NCBI RefSeq assembly: GCF_003003995.1
Contig: NZ_PVWF01000056.1
Span: 1 to 33,199 of the forward strand
Length of the DNA stretch: 33,199 nucleotides
Source of the DNA: Pleurocapsa sp. CCALA 161
GTDB taxonomy: Bacteria; Cyanobacteriota; Cyanobacteriia; Cyanobacteriales; Xenococcaceae
Direction: 5' to 3'
Of the stretch, positions 15,657-24,709 are shown in pieces (the stretch's first letter is position 1; every line of letters starts with the position of its first letter). Both the position numbers and the translations under genes were made by a program. The notes below the pieces were generated by a model that was given only the letters and a program-made list of their open reading frames with translations, had not been told where the DNA came from and did no database searches.

Positions 15657-18634
15657 ACCCACAATTTATTCAGCAGTCTTTAAATCATCTTTTATCAGAA
15701 TCTCAACTTCAGCAGTTTTTATCCCAACTACAAGTTATTGACCCCAATCCAGGAGAACTTTTTCGGCGTTTTGATCAGACAGAAGGCGGAATTTACCTCA
15801 TTTTGACAGGGAAAGTCAGATTAATCGATCGAGAAGATAATTTGATTGCTTCTGTAACTCAAGGTTGGCTGGGGCAAATCGGTCTGTTTACCGATCCTGG
15901 TTGGCAGCCTTACAGTCTTCGGGCTTCTTTGGGCTTAAAGCTGGCTTATTTGGATGCCAAATCAGCACGATTTTGGTTTGAGACTCATCCCCAGCTTCAG
16001 GAATATATTTATCGTCAGGGAGAAAAGTTAGATTTATTGATGTTGTGTCAACAAGTCAGTGGTTTAAACTCGGTGGAAGAACTACTGCCTATTTTGCCTT
16101 TATTAACAACAGAGCAATTTGAGCCAGGAATATTGCCCGATCAATTGACCGAAAACAGACAACTGTGGATATTGCGTCAAGGAGAAATGGTTCATGGTTC
16201 GGGTCTAAAATTAACTCCAGGTCAATTGTACTCCCAAGAAATCTTGCCTTTAGAAGGGGAATGGTTAATCACCAAACCCACTCAACTATATATTTTGGCA
16301 GATAGTGCTGAAGCAAAAGTAAATGTCAAACCGTCAAGCAAAACCAAAAACAAAAATTCTGTCCTTAAAATCGCTCCTTTAAAAACAGTAATTCCTCCAG
16401 CAAAAGTTGCTCCAGCCACCACACCTCTGCCCTATTTGCCCAGTCCCCAAATAAAAATTGCTCATTGGTGGCAACAATCTTCCAAACGTTATCCTTTTTT
16501 CAAACAACATAGTAATTCCGACTGCGGGGTGGCTTGTTTGGTCATGGTTAGCAAATATTGGGGTAAAAACTTTAGTATTAATCAATTAAGGGCAGTAGCT
16601 AATGTAGATCGTTCAGGAGCATCCATTAAGGGCTTAATTACTGCTGCGGAATCCGTAGGCTTTATGGTCAGACCGCGCAAAGCAGATTTATTAGCACTCC
16701 AAAGTCAAGAATTACCAGCGATCGCCCATTGGGAAGGAAACCATTATGTAGTGGTTTACCAAGTTACCAAACGGCAAGTTATTATTTCCGATCCAGCGAT
16801 CGGCAGACGTGTGATCAGTCGCCAGGAGTTTGTTGCTGGTTGGACTGGCTATACATTACTGTTAACACCAACAGCCAAGTTTGAACAAGTGCCAGAAACA
16901 GAGGCAAACCTCTGGAAGTATGGAAAAATACTTGAGCCATACAAAGCAGTTTTACTGGAAATCTTTGCAGCCTCGCTAATCATTCAAATTATTGGGTTAT
17001 TTTCTCCTATATTTACCCAGATTTTATTAGATCGGGTAGTGGTGCAACGTAGTGTTCCTACTTTAATTGCGGTAGGAACAGGGTTGCTTATTTTCCGAAT
17101 TTTTCAGGTCGTAATTTCGACCCTACGACGTTATTTGCTCTATCATACGGCTAACAGATTGGATTTATCCTTAATTGTGGGATTTATAGGGCATACCTTT
17201 AATTTACCTCTGAACTATTTTGAAACTCGTTATGTCGGCGATATTACCTCAAGAATTAACGAAAATCGCAAAATCCGTGGTTTTCTCACGGGAGATGCCA
17301 TCACTACAGTCTTAGACGTTCTCAGTTTGTTTGTTTATGTCGCTTTAATGGTTTGGTATAGCTGGAAATTATCGCTGTTGGCTTTAGTCGTCGTGCCTAT
17401 ATTTGCGATCGTGACGATCTTTGCTACACCGTTTTTAGTGAGAATATCCCGCGAAAGTTTTAATGCCAGCACTAAAGAAAAAAGTTATCTCATTGAAGGT
17501 TTGACGGGGATTAGTACGATCAAGTCGATGGGAGTAGAACAAACCGTGAGGTGGCGTTGGGAAGATTTGATCAATGAGTCAATTCGGATTACCTTTTCTG
17601 GGCAAATGATTCAAGAACGGGTGAAATTGTGTACTGATTTAATTGACACCACTGTTTCTAGCCTGTTGTTGATTTTTGGGGTCTGGCAGGTAATTCAAAA
17701 TCAACTGACGATTGGACAATTAATTGCTTTTAATATGCTGGTGGCTAACGTAATTAGTCCGATCAAAAGAATGATTACTCTGTGGAATAATTTTCAAGAA
17801 ATTAGAATTGCAATTGAACGCACAGATGATGTCATCAATACTCCAGCCGAAGCAGGGTTAGCAGGAGAAAATTTAGTCACTATCCCCCCGATCAAGGGAA
17901 AGATTCGGTTTGAAAATGTTACTTTCCGCTACGACTTAGAAAGCGAAACTAATACGATTGAAAATCTTAGCTTTGAGATTCAACCAGGACAGACAATTGC
18001 CTTAGTGGGGCGCAGTGGTTCGGGCAAAACCACGATTTCTAAACTGTTGCTGGGACTTTATCCCCCTGTTAAGGGAAAAATTACTATTGACGGGTACGAC
18101 ATTAATAAAATCTCCCTTAAATCCCTCAGACAACAGACAGGGGTGGTGAATCAAAATACGTTTTTGTTCGGGGGGACGATTCTAGAAAATCTTACCATTG
18201 GTCATCCTCATGCCAGTCAAGGAGCGATCGAAGAAGCTGCGCGCCTGGCGGGGGCGGCCGACTTTATTGAAGAGTTACCGCTTAAATATGGTTCTCAAGT
18301 GGGAGAAGGAGGAGGGCTGCTTTCGGGGGGACAAAGACAGCGTTTGGCGATCGCCCGTGCTTTATTAGGAAAACCTCGTTTGCTAGTTCTGGACGAGGCT
18401 ACTAGCAATTTAGATGCAGAATCAGAACGAATTATTCAAAATAATTTAAATACTATTTTAAAAAATCAAACCACTTTAGTGATTGCTCATCGCCTTTCGA
18501 CCGTACGCCAGGCAGATTTAATTTTGGTGATGGATCGCGGACTTTTAGTCGAAAGCGGTACTCATGAAGAATTAATGGCTCAACGGGGTCAATATTTCCA
18601 CCTCAATCAACAACAGCTAGCGATCGCTCATTGA
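15632..18634 (+). CDS. Peptidase-containing ABC exporter with N-terminal cyclic-nucleotide-binding-like domain
   Basis: A 1000-residue exporter that cuts Gly-Gly leaders and pumps the product across the inner membrane. Domains in order: a cNMP-binding-like beta-barrel (about 25-135), a linker, a C39 peptidase (about 285-415) with catalytic Cys298 in SDCGVACLVMV, His in GNHYVVVYQ and Asp in SDPAIG, a membrane region with about six helices (about 430-720), and an ATPase with Walker A GRSGSGKTT (Lys799), signature LSGGQRQRLAIARAL, Walker B LLVLDEATSNLD and H-loop IAHRLS. All catalytic residues are present. The N-terminal domain is larger than in lactococcal-type transporters and is common in cyanobacterial relatives. 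It overlaps the HTH gene by 25 bases and is followed by the HlyD adaptor. The likely substrate is the precursor at 14347-14583, and perhaps the Gly-Gly protein at the left edge. Confidence 0.95.
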   Translation: MVVSKPDLNPQFIQQSLNHLLSESQLQQFLSQLQVIDPNPGELFRRFDQTEGGIYLILTGKVRLIDREDNLIASVTQGWLGQIGLFTDPGWQPYSLRASLGLKLAYLDAKSARFWFETHPQLQEYIYRQGEKLDLLMLCQQVSGLNSVEELLPILPLLTTEQFEPGILPDQLTENRQLWILRQGEMVHGSGLKLTPGQLYSQEILPLEGEWLITKPTQLYILADSAEAKVNVKPSSKTKNKNSVLKIAPLKTVIPPAKVAPATTPLPYLPSPQIKIAHWWQQSSKRYPFFKQHSNSDCGVACLVMVSKYWGKNFSINQLRAVANVDRSGASIKGLITAAESVGFMVRPRKADLLALQSQELPAIAHWEGNHYVVVYQVTKRQVIISDPAIGRRVISRQEFVAGWTGYTLLLTPTAKFEQVPETEANLWKYGKILEPYKAVLLEIFAASLIIQIIGLFSPIFTQILLDRVVVQRSVPTLIAVGTGLLIFRIFQVVISTLRRYLLYHTANRLDLSLIVGFIGHTFNLPLNYFETRYVGDITSRINENRKIRGFLTGDAITTVLDVLSLFVYVALMVWYSWKLSLLALVVVPIFAIVTIFATPFLVRISRESFNASTKEKSYLIEGLTGISTIKSMGVEQTVRWRWEDLINESIRITFSGQMIQERVKLCTDLIDTTVSSLLLIFGVWQVIQNQLTIGQLIAFNMLVANVISPIKRMITLWNNFQEIRIAIERTDDVINTPAEAGLAGENLVTIPPIKGKIRFENVTFRYDLESETNTIENLSFEIQPGQTIALVGRSGSGKTTISKLLLGLYPPVKGKITIDGYDINKISLKSLRQQTGVVNQNTFLFGGTILENLTIGHPHASQGAIEEAARLAGAADFIEELPLKYGSQVGEGGGLLSGGQRQRLAIARALLGKPRLLVLDEATSNLDAESERIIQNNLNTILKNQTTLVIAHRLSTVRQADLILVMDRGLLVESGTHEELMAQRGQYFHLNQQQLAIAH

Positions 18635-18686
18635 AGTTTATTAGTTTATAAAAATTTATTTAGATTTTAGATTCTCAAAACAGACG

Positions 18687-20675
18687 ATGAAAAAAATTGA
18701 AAACTATACTGTCATTCCTGAATCTAATCAGCATCAAGAAATAAAGATTTTGCTGGTAGACGATCAGAGTTTTGCCCGACGTTTTATTAGTAAACAAATC
18801 GAAACTGTTAATCATCTCAGAATTATCGGCATGGCGGGGAATGGAGAAGAGGCGATCGCTATGGTCGAATCCCTAGAGCCAGATGTGGTATTAATCGATT
18901 TAGAAATGCCCGAAATGGATGGAGTGACCGCCATCGAAATTATTGTCGAGCGATTCCCTAGCTGTAAGGTTATGGTGCTAAGTTCTCACGAAGATGAACA
19001 ATATCTGCAAAATGCCTTATTTGCTGGGGCGACAGGCTATTTACTCAAAGGAAGTTCAGCACAAGAGTTAACTAACGCTATCACCTCAATTCGCCAAGGT
19101 TACACTCAATTAAGTCCAGGGCTGTTGAAAAAAGTTCTTACCCCCAAAATCGAGATCCTAGACAATGAAACACAATTTCCCCCAGTAGCAACCGCTGATC
19201 ATAACTGGTCAGAATCTACTAGAGAAGGAGTCGAAAACTTACCCAGAGTTTCTTTGCGAGCCTTACTATATGTATTGATTGGCTTAACAATGGTAATGAT
19301 TCCCTGGATCACCTTTAGCAAAGTGGATGAAATTGGTGCAGCTAAAGGTAAATTAGAGCCTCAAGGTAAAGTCGTCAGGCTGGATGCCCCCGTCAGCGGT
19401 GCTGTAATGTCGATTGAAGTTCGAGAGGGAGACAAAGTTACCCCAGGACAAAAGCTGGTGGAATTAGACACGGAACTTGTCAACGCAGAGCTTAATCAGC
19501 AACTACAAAAATTACAGGGGCAGCAAAATCAACTAAACCAATTACAATTACTCAAAAATCAACAGTCAATCTCGCTGCAAACTCAAAAGCAGCAAAATCA
19601 GGCACAGCAGTTTGAAAAAGAAGCTTTAATCGCCCAAGCAAAAGAAAATCTGTCTTCTCTCAAAGCCAACTATGAAAATCAACTAGCCGAAAAACAAGCC
19701 CAAATCCAACAGGCTGAAGGTGCAATCAAAGCTAGTCAGTCTGCCCATCAGATGGCAAAAATTAGATGGCACAAAGCGATCGCCAAAGTACCCCGTTATC
19801 AATATGCTTTTAAAGAGGGTGGCATATCTCAAGATAGGTTGGCAGAAGCCGAACAAACCGCTGAAGAAACTAAGGAAAGTATTAATCAAACTCAAGCTGA
19901 AATTGCTCAGGCTCAGTCCCGCTATCAAGAGCAAGAGCAGGGCTTTGACAAGTTACGTCAGCAAACAGCAGGCGAAATTGAACAAGCTGCTTTACGTTAT
20001 CAAGAACAGCAACGAGGGCTTAAATCTTTAGTGGAGGCAAATAATTTAGCGGGTCTGAAAATAGAAGAAGAATTAAAAAATACTGGGTCGCAAGTTGTCA
20101 ACCTCCAAGGAGAAATCGCGCAAACGGAAACTTTAATTAAAGGTTTAAATTATCAATTGCAGCAACGCAAGATTTATGCTCCTGTCAAGGGAACAATCTT
20201 TGAATTACCGATCGCCAAACCAGGGGCAGTGGTGCAGCCAGGGCAAACGATCGCCCAAATTGCCCCCGAAAATGTGCCTTTAGTTTTACGCGCCAGAATG
20301 AGTAGTAATCAAAGTGGCTTTCTGGAAGTGGGTTTACCTGTCAAACTCAAGTTTGATGCCTATCCATTTCAAGACTATGGTATTGTGCCTGGTCGTTTAA
20401 CCTGGATTTCCCCTGATTCGCGCGTTAGATCAAGTTTATCAAGTTCGTCAAGTTCATCATCATCGACAAATGAGTCCCCTGGATCAAATCTGCCAGCAGA
20501 ATTCTATGAGATTGAAGTTGAATTAGCACAAAACTATATTCAATATGGCGATCGCCGAGTTATGTTGACCCCAGGACAAACTGCTACTGCGGAAATTGTC
20601 ATTCGTCAGCGCCGTTTAGCGGATATTTTTCTCGCTCCATTTAAAAGTTTAAAAAAGGGTGGTATTCAGCTTTAA
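18687..20675 (+). CDS. HlyD-family membrane fusion protein with N-terminal response-regulator receiver domain
   Basis: A 662-residue fusion. Residues about 20-140 form a complete NarL-type receiver: acidic pair Asp25-Asp26 in LLVDDQSFARRF, phosphoacceptor Asp71 in VLIDLEMPEMDG, Ser in VMVLSSHED, and Lys121 in GYLLKGSS. Instead of an output HTH there is a linker, one membrane helix (LLYVLIGLTMVMIPW, about 190-208), and a full HlyD adaptor: lipoyl half (KVVRLDAPVSGAV), a long Gln/Glu-rich coiled coil (about 265-480), the second lipoyl half (IYAPVKGTIFELP) and a C-terminal beta domain with a poly-Ser insert near 578-590. The adaptor would link the ABC exporter to an outer-membrane channel, while the receiver stays in the cytoplasm. 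It follows the exporter by 52 bases. Phosphorylation could gate export; the partner kinase is not known. Confidence 0.9.
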   Translation: MKKIENYTVIPESNQHQEIKILLVDDQSFARRFISKQIETVNHLRIIGMAGNGEEAIAMVESLEPDVVLIDLEMPEMDGVTAIEIIVERFPSCKVMVLSSHEDEQYLQNALFAGATGYLLKGSSAQELTNAITSIRQGYTQLSPGLLKKVLTPKIEILDNETQFPPVATADHNWSESTREGVENLPRVSLRALLYVLIGLTMVMIPWITFSKVDEIGAAKGKLEPQGKVVRLDAPVSGAVMSIEVREGDKVTPGQKLVELDTELVNAELNQQLQKLQGQQNQLNQLQLLKNQQSISLQTQKQQNQAQQFEKEALIAQAKENLSSLKANYENQLAEKQAQIQQAEGAIKASQSAHQMAKIRWHKAIAKVPRYQYAFKEGGISQDRLAEAEQTAEETKESINQTQAEIAQAQSRYQEQEQGFDKLRQQTAGEIEQAALRYQEQQRGLKSLVEANNLAGLKIEEELKNTGSQVVNLQGEIAQTETLIKGLNYQLQQRKIYAPVKGTIFELPIAKPGAVVQPGQTIAQIAPENVPLVLRARMSSNQSGFLEVGLPVKLKFDAYPFQDYGIVPGRLTWISPDSRVRSSLSSSSSSSSSTNESPGSNLPAEFYEIEVELAQNYIQYGDRRVMLTPGQTATAEIVIRQRRLADIFLAPFKSLKKGGIQL

Positions 20676-20704
20676 TAGACCAATGGTCTTTAATGTGATT
20701 CAGA

Positions 20705-21424
20705 ATGTCAGAAAAAATTGCTATTAGCCCAGAAGAAATTATTCAACAAATAAAATTTTCTCGTCTAATGCCTGAGGTTACCAAAGAAATTGCTAGTCGT
20801 AAGATTATTAGCGATACTGCCACAGCCGAAAATGTTGTCCTCAGCGAATTGGAAATACAGCAAGCAGCAGATAGTTTTCGCTTGCAAAATAATCTTTTTA
20901 GTACTCAAGCAACTTTAAATTGGCTAGAAAAATATAGTTTATCCATTGAGGAGTTTGAACAACTAATCTATTACAATTGCCTCTGTTTAAAATTAGCTCA
21001 ACATTTATATGGCGATCGCGTTGAAGCATATTTTTACGAACATCAGCTTGATTATACTGAAGCCATAATTCACGAGATAGTTTTGGCAGATTTTGATTTA
21101 GGAATGGAATTATTTTATGGAATTCAAGAACAAGAATTTAGCTTCTGGGATGTTGCCCATCAATATATTCAAGAACCAGAATTACGTTACAGCGGCGGCT
21201 ATCGAGGCTGCTTAAAGCGGAGTCAACTCAAGCCAGAAATTTCCATGGCGGTATTTGCGGCTAATCCCCCACAAGTCCTTAAGCCTATTGTTGTCAACAA
21301 GCAAACATACTTGATTTTTGTTTCGCAAATTACTCAGCCCAAGTTAGATAGTAAAATGCGCTATCTCATTGCTAGCGATCTGTTTAACCAATGGCTACAA
21401 GAACAAGTTAAACAATTACTATAA
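20705..21424 (+). CDS. Parvulin-type peptidyl-prolyl isomerase (SurA/PpiC-like), no signal peptide
   Basis: A 239-residue protein with a helical SurA-like N-terminal part (about 1-110) and a parvulin-like C-terminal part: FWDVAHQYIQEPELRYSGG, then SMAVFAANPPQVLKPI and YLIFVSQI, matching the family's order of A-x-x-Y/S, GG, A-F, P-I and the final strand. There is no signal peptide or lipobox, so it should act in the cytoplasm, unlike SurA or PrsA. The gene starts 29 bases after the HlyD adaptor. Such parvulins recur beside HlyD/C39 exporters in cyanobacteria, as far as I recall, and may keep the substrate unfolded or help modification. Active-site residues are only partly conserved, so a pure chaperone role is possible. 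Confidence 0.75.
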   Translation: MSEKIAISPEEIIQQIKFSRLMPEVTKEIASRKIISDTATAENVVLSELEIQQAADSFRLQNNLFSTQATLNWLEKYSLSIEEFEQLIYYNCLCLKLAQHLYGDRVEAYFYEHQLDYTEAIIHEIVLADFDLGMELFYGIQEQEFSFWDVAHQYIQEPELRYSGGYRGCLKRSQLKPEISMAVFAANPPQVLKPIVVNKQTYLIFVSQITQPKLDSKMRYLIASDLFNQWLQEQVKQLL

Positions 21425-21470
21425 TAAGATTATTTTTTAAGCTTGATAGCTTGTTTGTTATTCTCAAATT

Positions 21471-23726
21471 ATGTCGACCGCCAAAACTACTCGAATCTAT
21501 TCCCTGAATGGTTTTGGGGAAACACCATTTCTCTTTGCTTTATACTTTGTTTCTGGTTTTAATGCCTTATTATATCAGGTGGCTTGGCAGAGAATGCTGG
21601 GTTTGTTTTCTGGTTCTGATGTGCGTTCGGTGACGATTATTGTCGCTTCATATCTATTAGGTTTGGGCTTAGGAAATTTGCTTGGGGGTTCGCTTAGCGA
21701 TCGCCTGACTAATCAAAAATGCGTCATGGTATACGGCTTTTGCAATCTAGGTATTGCTGCTTTTGCCTTGGCTAGCCGTTTTCTTTTTTATGATTTGCTT
21801 TTTCTGCGTCTGCAATATCTGGCTCAATCTTTACCAGTAACTTTGGGCATTGTGTTTCTCAGTTTATTAGTCCCTACTGTCTTGATGGGGATTTCTTTGC
21901 CCATGCTTTCTAAAGCAGTTAACCGTAGCACTGAGGGGGCTGCGTCTTTAATTGGCTGGCTGTATGGCTTTAATACCCTTGGTTCTGGGTTGGGAACGTT
22001 GGTTTCTGGCTGGTATATTGTTGGAACTTTAGGTTATGACAAGACTGTCTATTTAGGCGCGAGTTTTAGCTTTACAGTTGGGGTGTCGGCGTTAATTTTA
22101 GCAGCTCGTTTTTCCCAGAGTAAATTTCTGCAACATCAATTAGAGGTTGCCACTGCACCGTTAGAAAATAAGACTCAATCTCTTCAATCTTGGTATTTAT
22201 TAGTATTTATTTCGGGTTTTACGGCAATTTCTTGGGAAATTATCTGGTTTAGGGTCTTAGATATTGCCCTTCAGTCTAATGCTTATACCTACGGTCATTT
22301 ATTGGCTTTTGTCTTAATTAGCAGTGCCATCGGCAGTATGATTGGGGCGAAAGCTGTTGCCTATATCCGTCAGCCAAAAAAAGTATTTTTAATTATTCAA
22401 GGGATTATCTCTCTTTATTCAGCGATCGCCATTTGGGGCATTGGGCTTTACTGGCAAGCTCATCCTAGTTTGCGATCGGATGCAGGATTTATCAACTTAA
22501 ACAACTTAGGTGGAGAAGTATTATTTAAATATTTAGTTATCCCTGGAGTAATTACCATTGTCCCCAGTTTATTAATGGGTTTTTATTTCCCTTTGGTACA
22601 GCAAGCAGTTCAGCAAAATTATGGTGAAATTGGCAAGCGAGTAGGCTTTATTTATCTGGCTAGTATTTTGGGCAATACTTTAGGTAGCTTATTAACAGGC
22701 TTAGTCTTAATCGATATATTAGGTACAGCAGGATCGATTCGGCTTTTAGTGATTATTGGCGTCTGTTTCTTACTCTTAATTCGCCCTAACTTACTCAAAA
22801 ATCTGTCGATCGCTGCTTTAATTATGCTTGCCGTCGTGACAACGGCGATTTTCCCTAGTAATAATCGTCTTTGGGCTGCTCTTCATGCCGTCGATCCCCA
22901 AGCCTATTTCCAAGTAGTCGAAGATTCTACCAGCGTAGCCGCGATCGCCGAAACCAATGGTACAGGCAAACTACTTGCTAGCGGTCAGGTACAGGCTAAT
23001 TTTCCCTATCTACACATCCATGGATTATTAGGCAGCATCCCCGCGCTTTTGCATCCTAACCCCAAAAAGATTATGATTATCGGGCTTGGATCGGGGGGAA
23101 CTCCCCACACCGTCGGCGTTAATCCCCTGACCAAAAAAATCAAAATTATCGAGCTATTAGGGGCAGAATTACCCGTATTAAAGCAATACGCCAAAAGACC
23201 AGCAGGAAAGGCTTTAAACTATCTATTTCAAGACCCTAGATACGAAATTATTGTGGGGGATGGACGCAGGGAACTAACTATGAGCCAGGAAAAATTCGAC
23301 ATTATTGAGGCAGATGCCATTCAACCTTGGCGATCGCGCGCAGGAATGCTCTATTCTCAAGAATTTTTCCAAGAGGTACAGGCTCATCTTCAACCGGTCG
23401 GCTTTTTTGTCCAGTGGGATGTGGGGGCAGGGGCGCAACAAACTATGCAAAGTGTCTTTCCCTATGTTGTCAAAGTCGGTATGGCAAAAAATCTTTGGAT
23501 TTTAATTGGCAGTAATGAACCCATTGCTTTTGATAAAGAGTTGTTGTTACAAAGATTAGAGCAACCCCAGGTGGTCAGCTTCTTAAAACAGGCACAAATC
23601 GATCCAGTTAAAGTTAGGCAGGATGTTCGTCAAGCTTATGTGCGTCAGTTTGCACCCCAAGCCACGAAACCCCAACCATACAATACAGACTTGTTCCCCC
23701 GTGGAGAATATTATCTCAATCGATGA
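21471..23726 (+). CDS. Membrane protein with C-terminal spermidine-synthase-like domain
   Basis: A 751-residue protein. The first ~470 residues contain many hydrophobic helices in two blocks, each opening in a similar way (LFALYFVSGFNALLYQVAWQ; YLLVFISGFTAISWEIIWF), which suggests an internal duplication. The C-terminal ~270 residues have a Rossmann methyltransferase/aminopropyltransferase fold: IMIIGLGSGGTPH near residue 534, an acidic strand KIIELL, VGDGRREL, and FDIIEADAIQPW. This is the layout of fused MFS/spermidine-synthase-like proteins, whose reaction is mostly unknown. It follows the parvulin by 46 bases, so it may be the last gene of the exporter operon or an independent neighbour. 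Confidence 0.8.
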   Translation: MSTAKTTRIYSLNGFGETPFLFALYFVSGFNALLYQVAWQRMLGLFSGSDVRSVTIIVASYLLGLGLGNLLGGSLSDRLTNQKCVMVYGFCNLGIAAFALASRFLFYDLLFLRLQYLAQSLPVTLGIVFLSLLVPTVLMGISLPMLSKAVNRSTEGAASLIGWLYGFNTLGSGLGTLVSGWYIVGTLGYDKTVYLGASFSFTVGVSALILAARFSQSKFLQHQLEVATAPLENKTQSLQSWYLLVFISGFTAISWEIIWFRVLDIALQSNAYTYGHLLAFVLISSAIGSMIGAKAVAYIRQPKKVFLIIQGIISLYSAIAIWGIGLYWQAHPSLRSDAGFINLNNLGGEVLFKYLVIPGVITIVPSLLMGFYFPLVQQAVQQNYGEIGKRVGFIYLASILGNTLGSLLTGLVLIDILGTAGSIRLLVIIGVCFLLLIRPNLLKNLSIAALIMLAVVTTAIFPSNNRLWAALHAVDPQAYFQVVEDSTSVAAIAETNGTGKLLASGQVQANFPYLHIHGLLGSIPALLHPNPKKIMIIGLGSGGTPHTVGVNPLTKKIKIIELLGAELPVLKQYAKRPAGKALNYLFQDPRYEIIVGDGRRELTMSQEKFDIIEADAIQPWRSRAGMLYSQEFFQEVQAHLQPVGFFVQWDVGAGAQQTMQSVFPYVVKVGMAKNLWILIGSNEPIAFDKELLLQRLEQPQVVSFLKQAQIDPVKVRQDVRQAYVRQFAPQATKPQPYNTDLFPRGEYYLNR

Positions 23727-23762
23727 AGATTGGGGATTTGGGGACTTAGGGAATCAATCCTC

Positions 23763-23783
23763 CCTACTACCTACTACCTACTA
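23763..23783 (+). repeat. Heptanucleotide tandem repeat, three copies
   Basis: Three perfect head-to-tail copies of the 7-base unit cctacta lie just after the membrane spermidine-synthase-like gene. Heptamer tandem repeats are a known cyanobacterial class (STRR); another with a different unit lies at 27853-27926. Confidence 0.75.
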
Positions 23784-23786
23784 CCT

Positions 23787-23853
23787 GTACGGGCGAACGC
23801 CCTAAAGGATTAGCTCGCAAGCTCGCGTCCTTCGCGTCGCCGTTCGCCCCTAC
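23787..23853. repeat. GC-rich palindromic repeat between convergent genes
   Basis: A 9-bp perfect stem, gggcgaacg (23791-23799) with cgttcgccc (23841-23849), is extended by a mismatch and three more pairs to 23787-23853. The inside holds a direct repeat, agctcgca/agctcgcg. It sits between the ends of the spermidine-synthase-like gene and clpP, which converge, and may act as a two-way transcription barrier. It is the familiar type of cyanobacterial interspersed palindrome. Confidence 0.7.
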
Positions 23854-23856
23854 CTA

Positions 23857-24465
23857 CTAGCTAACTAGTTCAGGAGGATTAGTGGCAGAAGGACGACGAG
23901 AAATTACTTGATCGATCAGACCATATTCTTTGCATTCTTCGGCAGACATAAAGAAATCGCGATCGGTATCTTCTTCAATTTTAGATAAAGGCTGACCCGT
24001 GTGGTCTGCCAAATGCTGATTAAGCTTCTGCTTTAAATATAATATTTCTTTAGCTTGAATCTCAATATCCGTTGCCTGTCCCTGTGCGCCACCTAAAGGT
24101 TGGTGAATCATAATCCGCGAATTAGGTAAGCTCATGCGCTTGCCTTTTTCTCCCGCGCTCAACAAAAAAGCACCCATGCTGGCAGCCAAACCAATACAGA
24201 TCGTACAAACATCAGGACGAATCTGATTCATGGTGTCAAACATCCCCATCCCCGCCGACACTGAACCACCTGGGGAGTTGATATAAAGATAAATATCTTT
24301 ATCGGGGTCTTCTGCTTCTAAAAACAGCAGTTGGGCTACTACCAAGTTGGCAATTTCATCGGTAACTTGCTGTCCTAAAAAGACAATTCTTTCTCGTAGG
24401 AGACGAGAGTAAATATCAAAGGCGCGATCGCCGCGACCTGAACTTTCAATTACTGTAGGTATCAT
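23857..24465 (-). CDS. clpP: ATP-dependent Clp protease proteolytic subunit
   Basis: A 202-residue serine protease that forms the two-ring ClpP chamber fed by ClpX/ClpC ATPases. It has the full catalytic triad: Ser96 in [11 protein letters not shown], His121 in [11 protein letters not shown], and Asp170 in [12 protein letters not shown]. It also has the oxyanion region [11 protein letters not shown], and its length is the family norm. The N-terminus [21 protein letters not shown] is typical. Cyanobacteria carry several clpP paralogues and one ClpR; the intact triad excludes ClpR, but which paralogue this is cannot be said. It is transcribed away from htpG, sharing a 244-base divergent region, so the two proteostasis genes may be coregulated. 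Confidence 0.97.
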   Translation of the reverse strand: MIPTVIESSGRGDRAFDIYSRLLRERIVFLGQQVTDEIANLVVAQLLFLEAEDPDKDIYLYINSPGGSVSAGMGMFDTMNQIRPDVCTICIGLAASMGAFLLSAGEKGKRMSLPNSRIMIHQPLGGAQGQATDIEIQAKEILYLKQKLNQHLADHTGQPLSKIEEDTDRDFFMSAEECKEYGLIDQVISRRPSATNPPELVS

Positions 24466-24547
24466 GCAGCTATGCTCTGTAAATGTTTTCTAATTGTAAC
24501 TATTTTAAGGTAATGAATACTTTGACGGCGAAATGCATTGACCGCCT

Positions 24548-24633
24548 GTGACATCAATAAATCTGTCACTTAGGGCTGCAATAAATCTTTTCTCTCAGGT
24601 AGGGTAATCCGCATCCTTGTGGGTAGGGTATCC
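24548..24633. promoter_or_regulatory. Candidate operator elements between clpP and htpG
   Basis: The divergent clpP-htpG region holds an inverted repeat gtgaca-N10-tgtcac (24548-24569). It also holds a direct repeat ggtagggta(a)tcc at 24598-24610 and 24622-24633, spaced about two helical turns apart. Neither matches the CIRCE heat-shock operator. They are candidates for binding sites that coordinate both promoters. Confidence 0.35.
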
Positions 24634-24709
24634 AAGAACATTTAAGGTCGAGCGATCGGACAATATTGATAATTAAAAGTAGTTTACGATTGATACTCTA
24701 GTTATAAAT

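Noticed and set aside
20677-20689. agacc-aat-ggtct palindrome between the HlyD and parvulin genes as a terminator
   Set aside because: A 5-bp stem with only three following T inside a 29-base gap is too weak, and the genes look cotranscribed.
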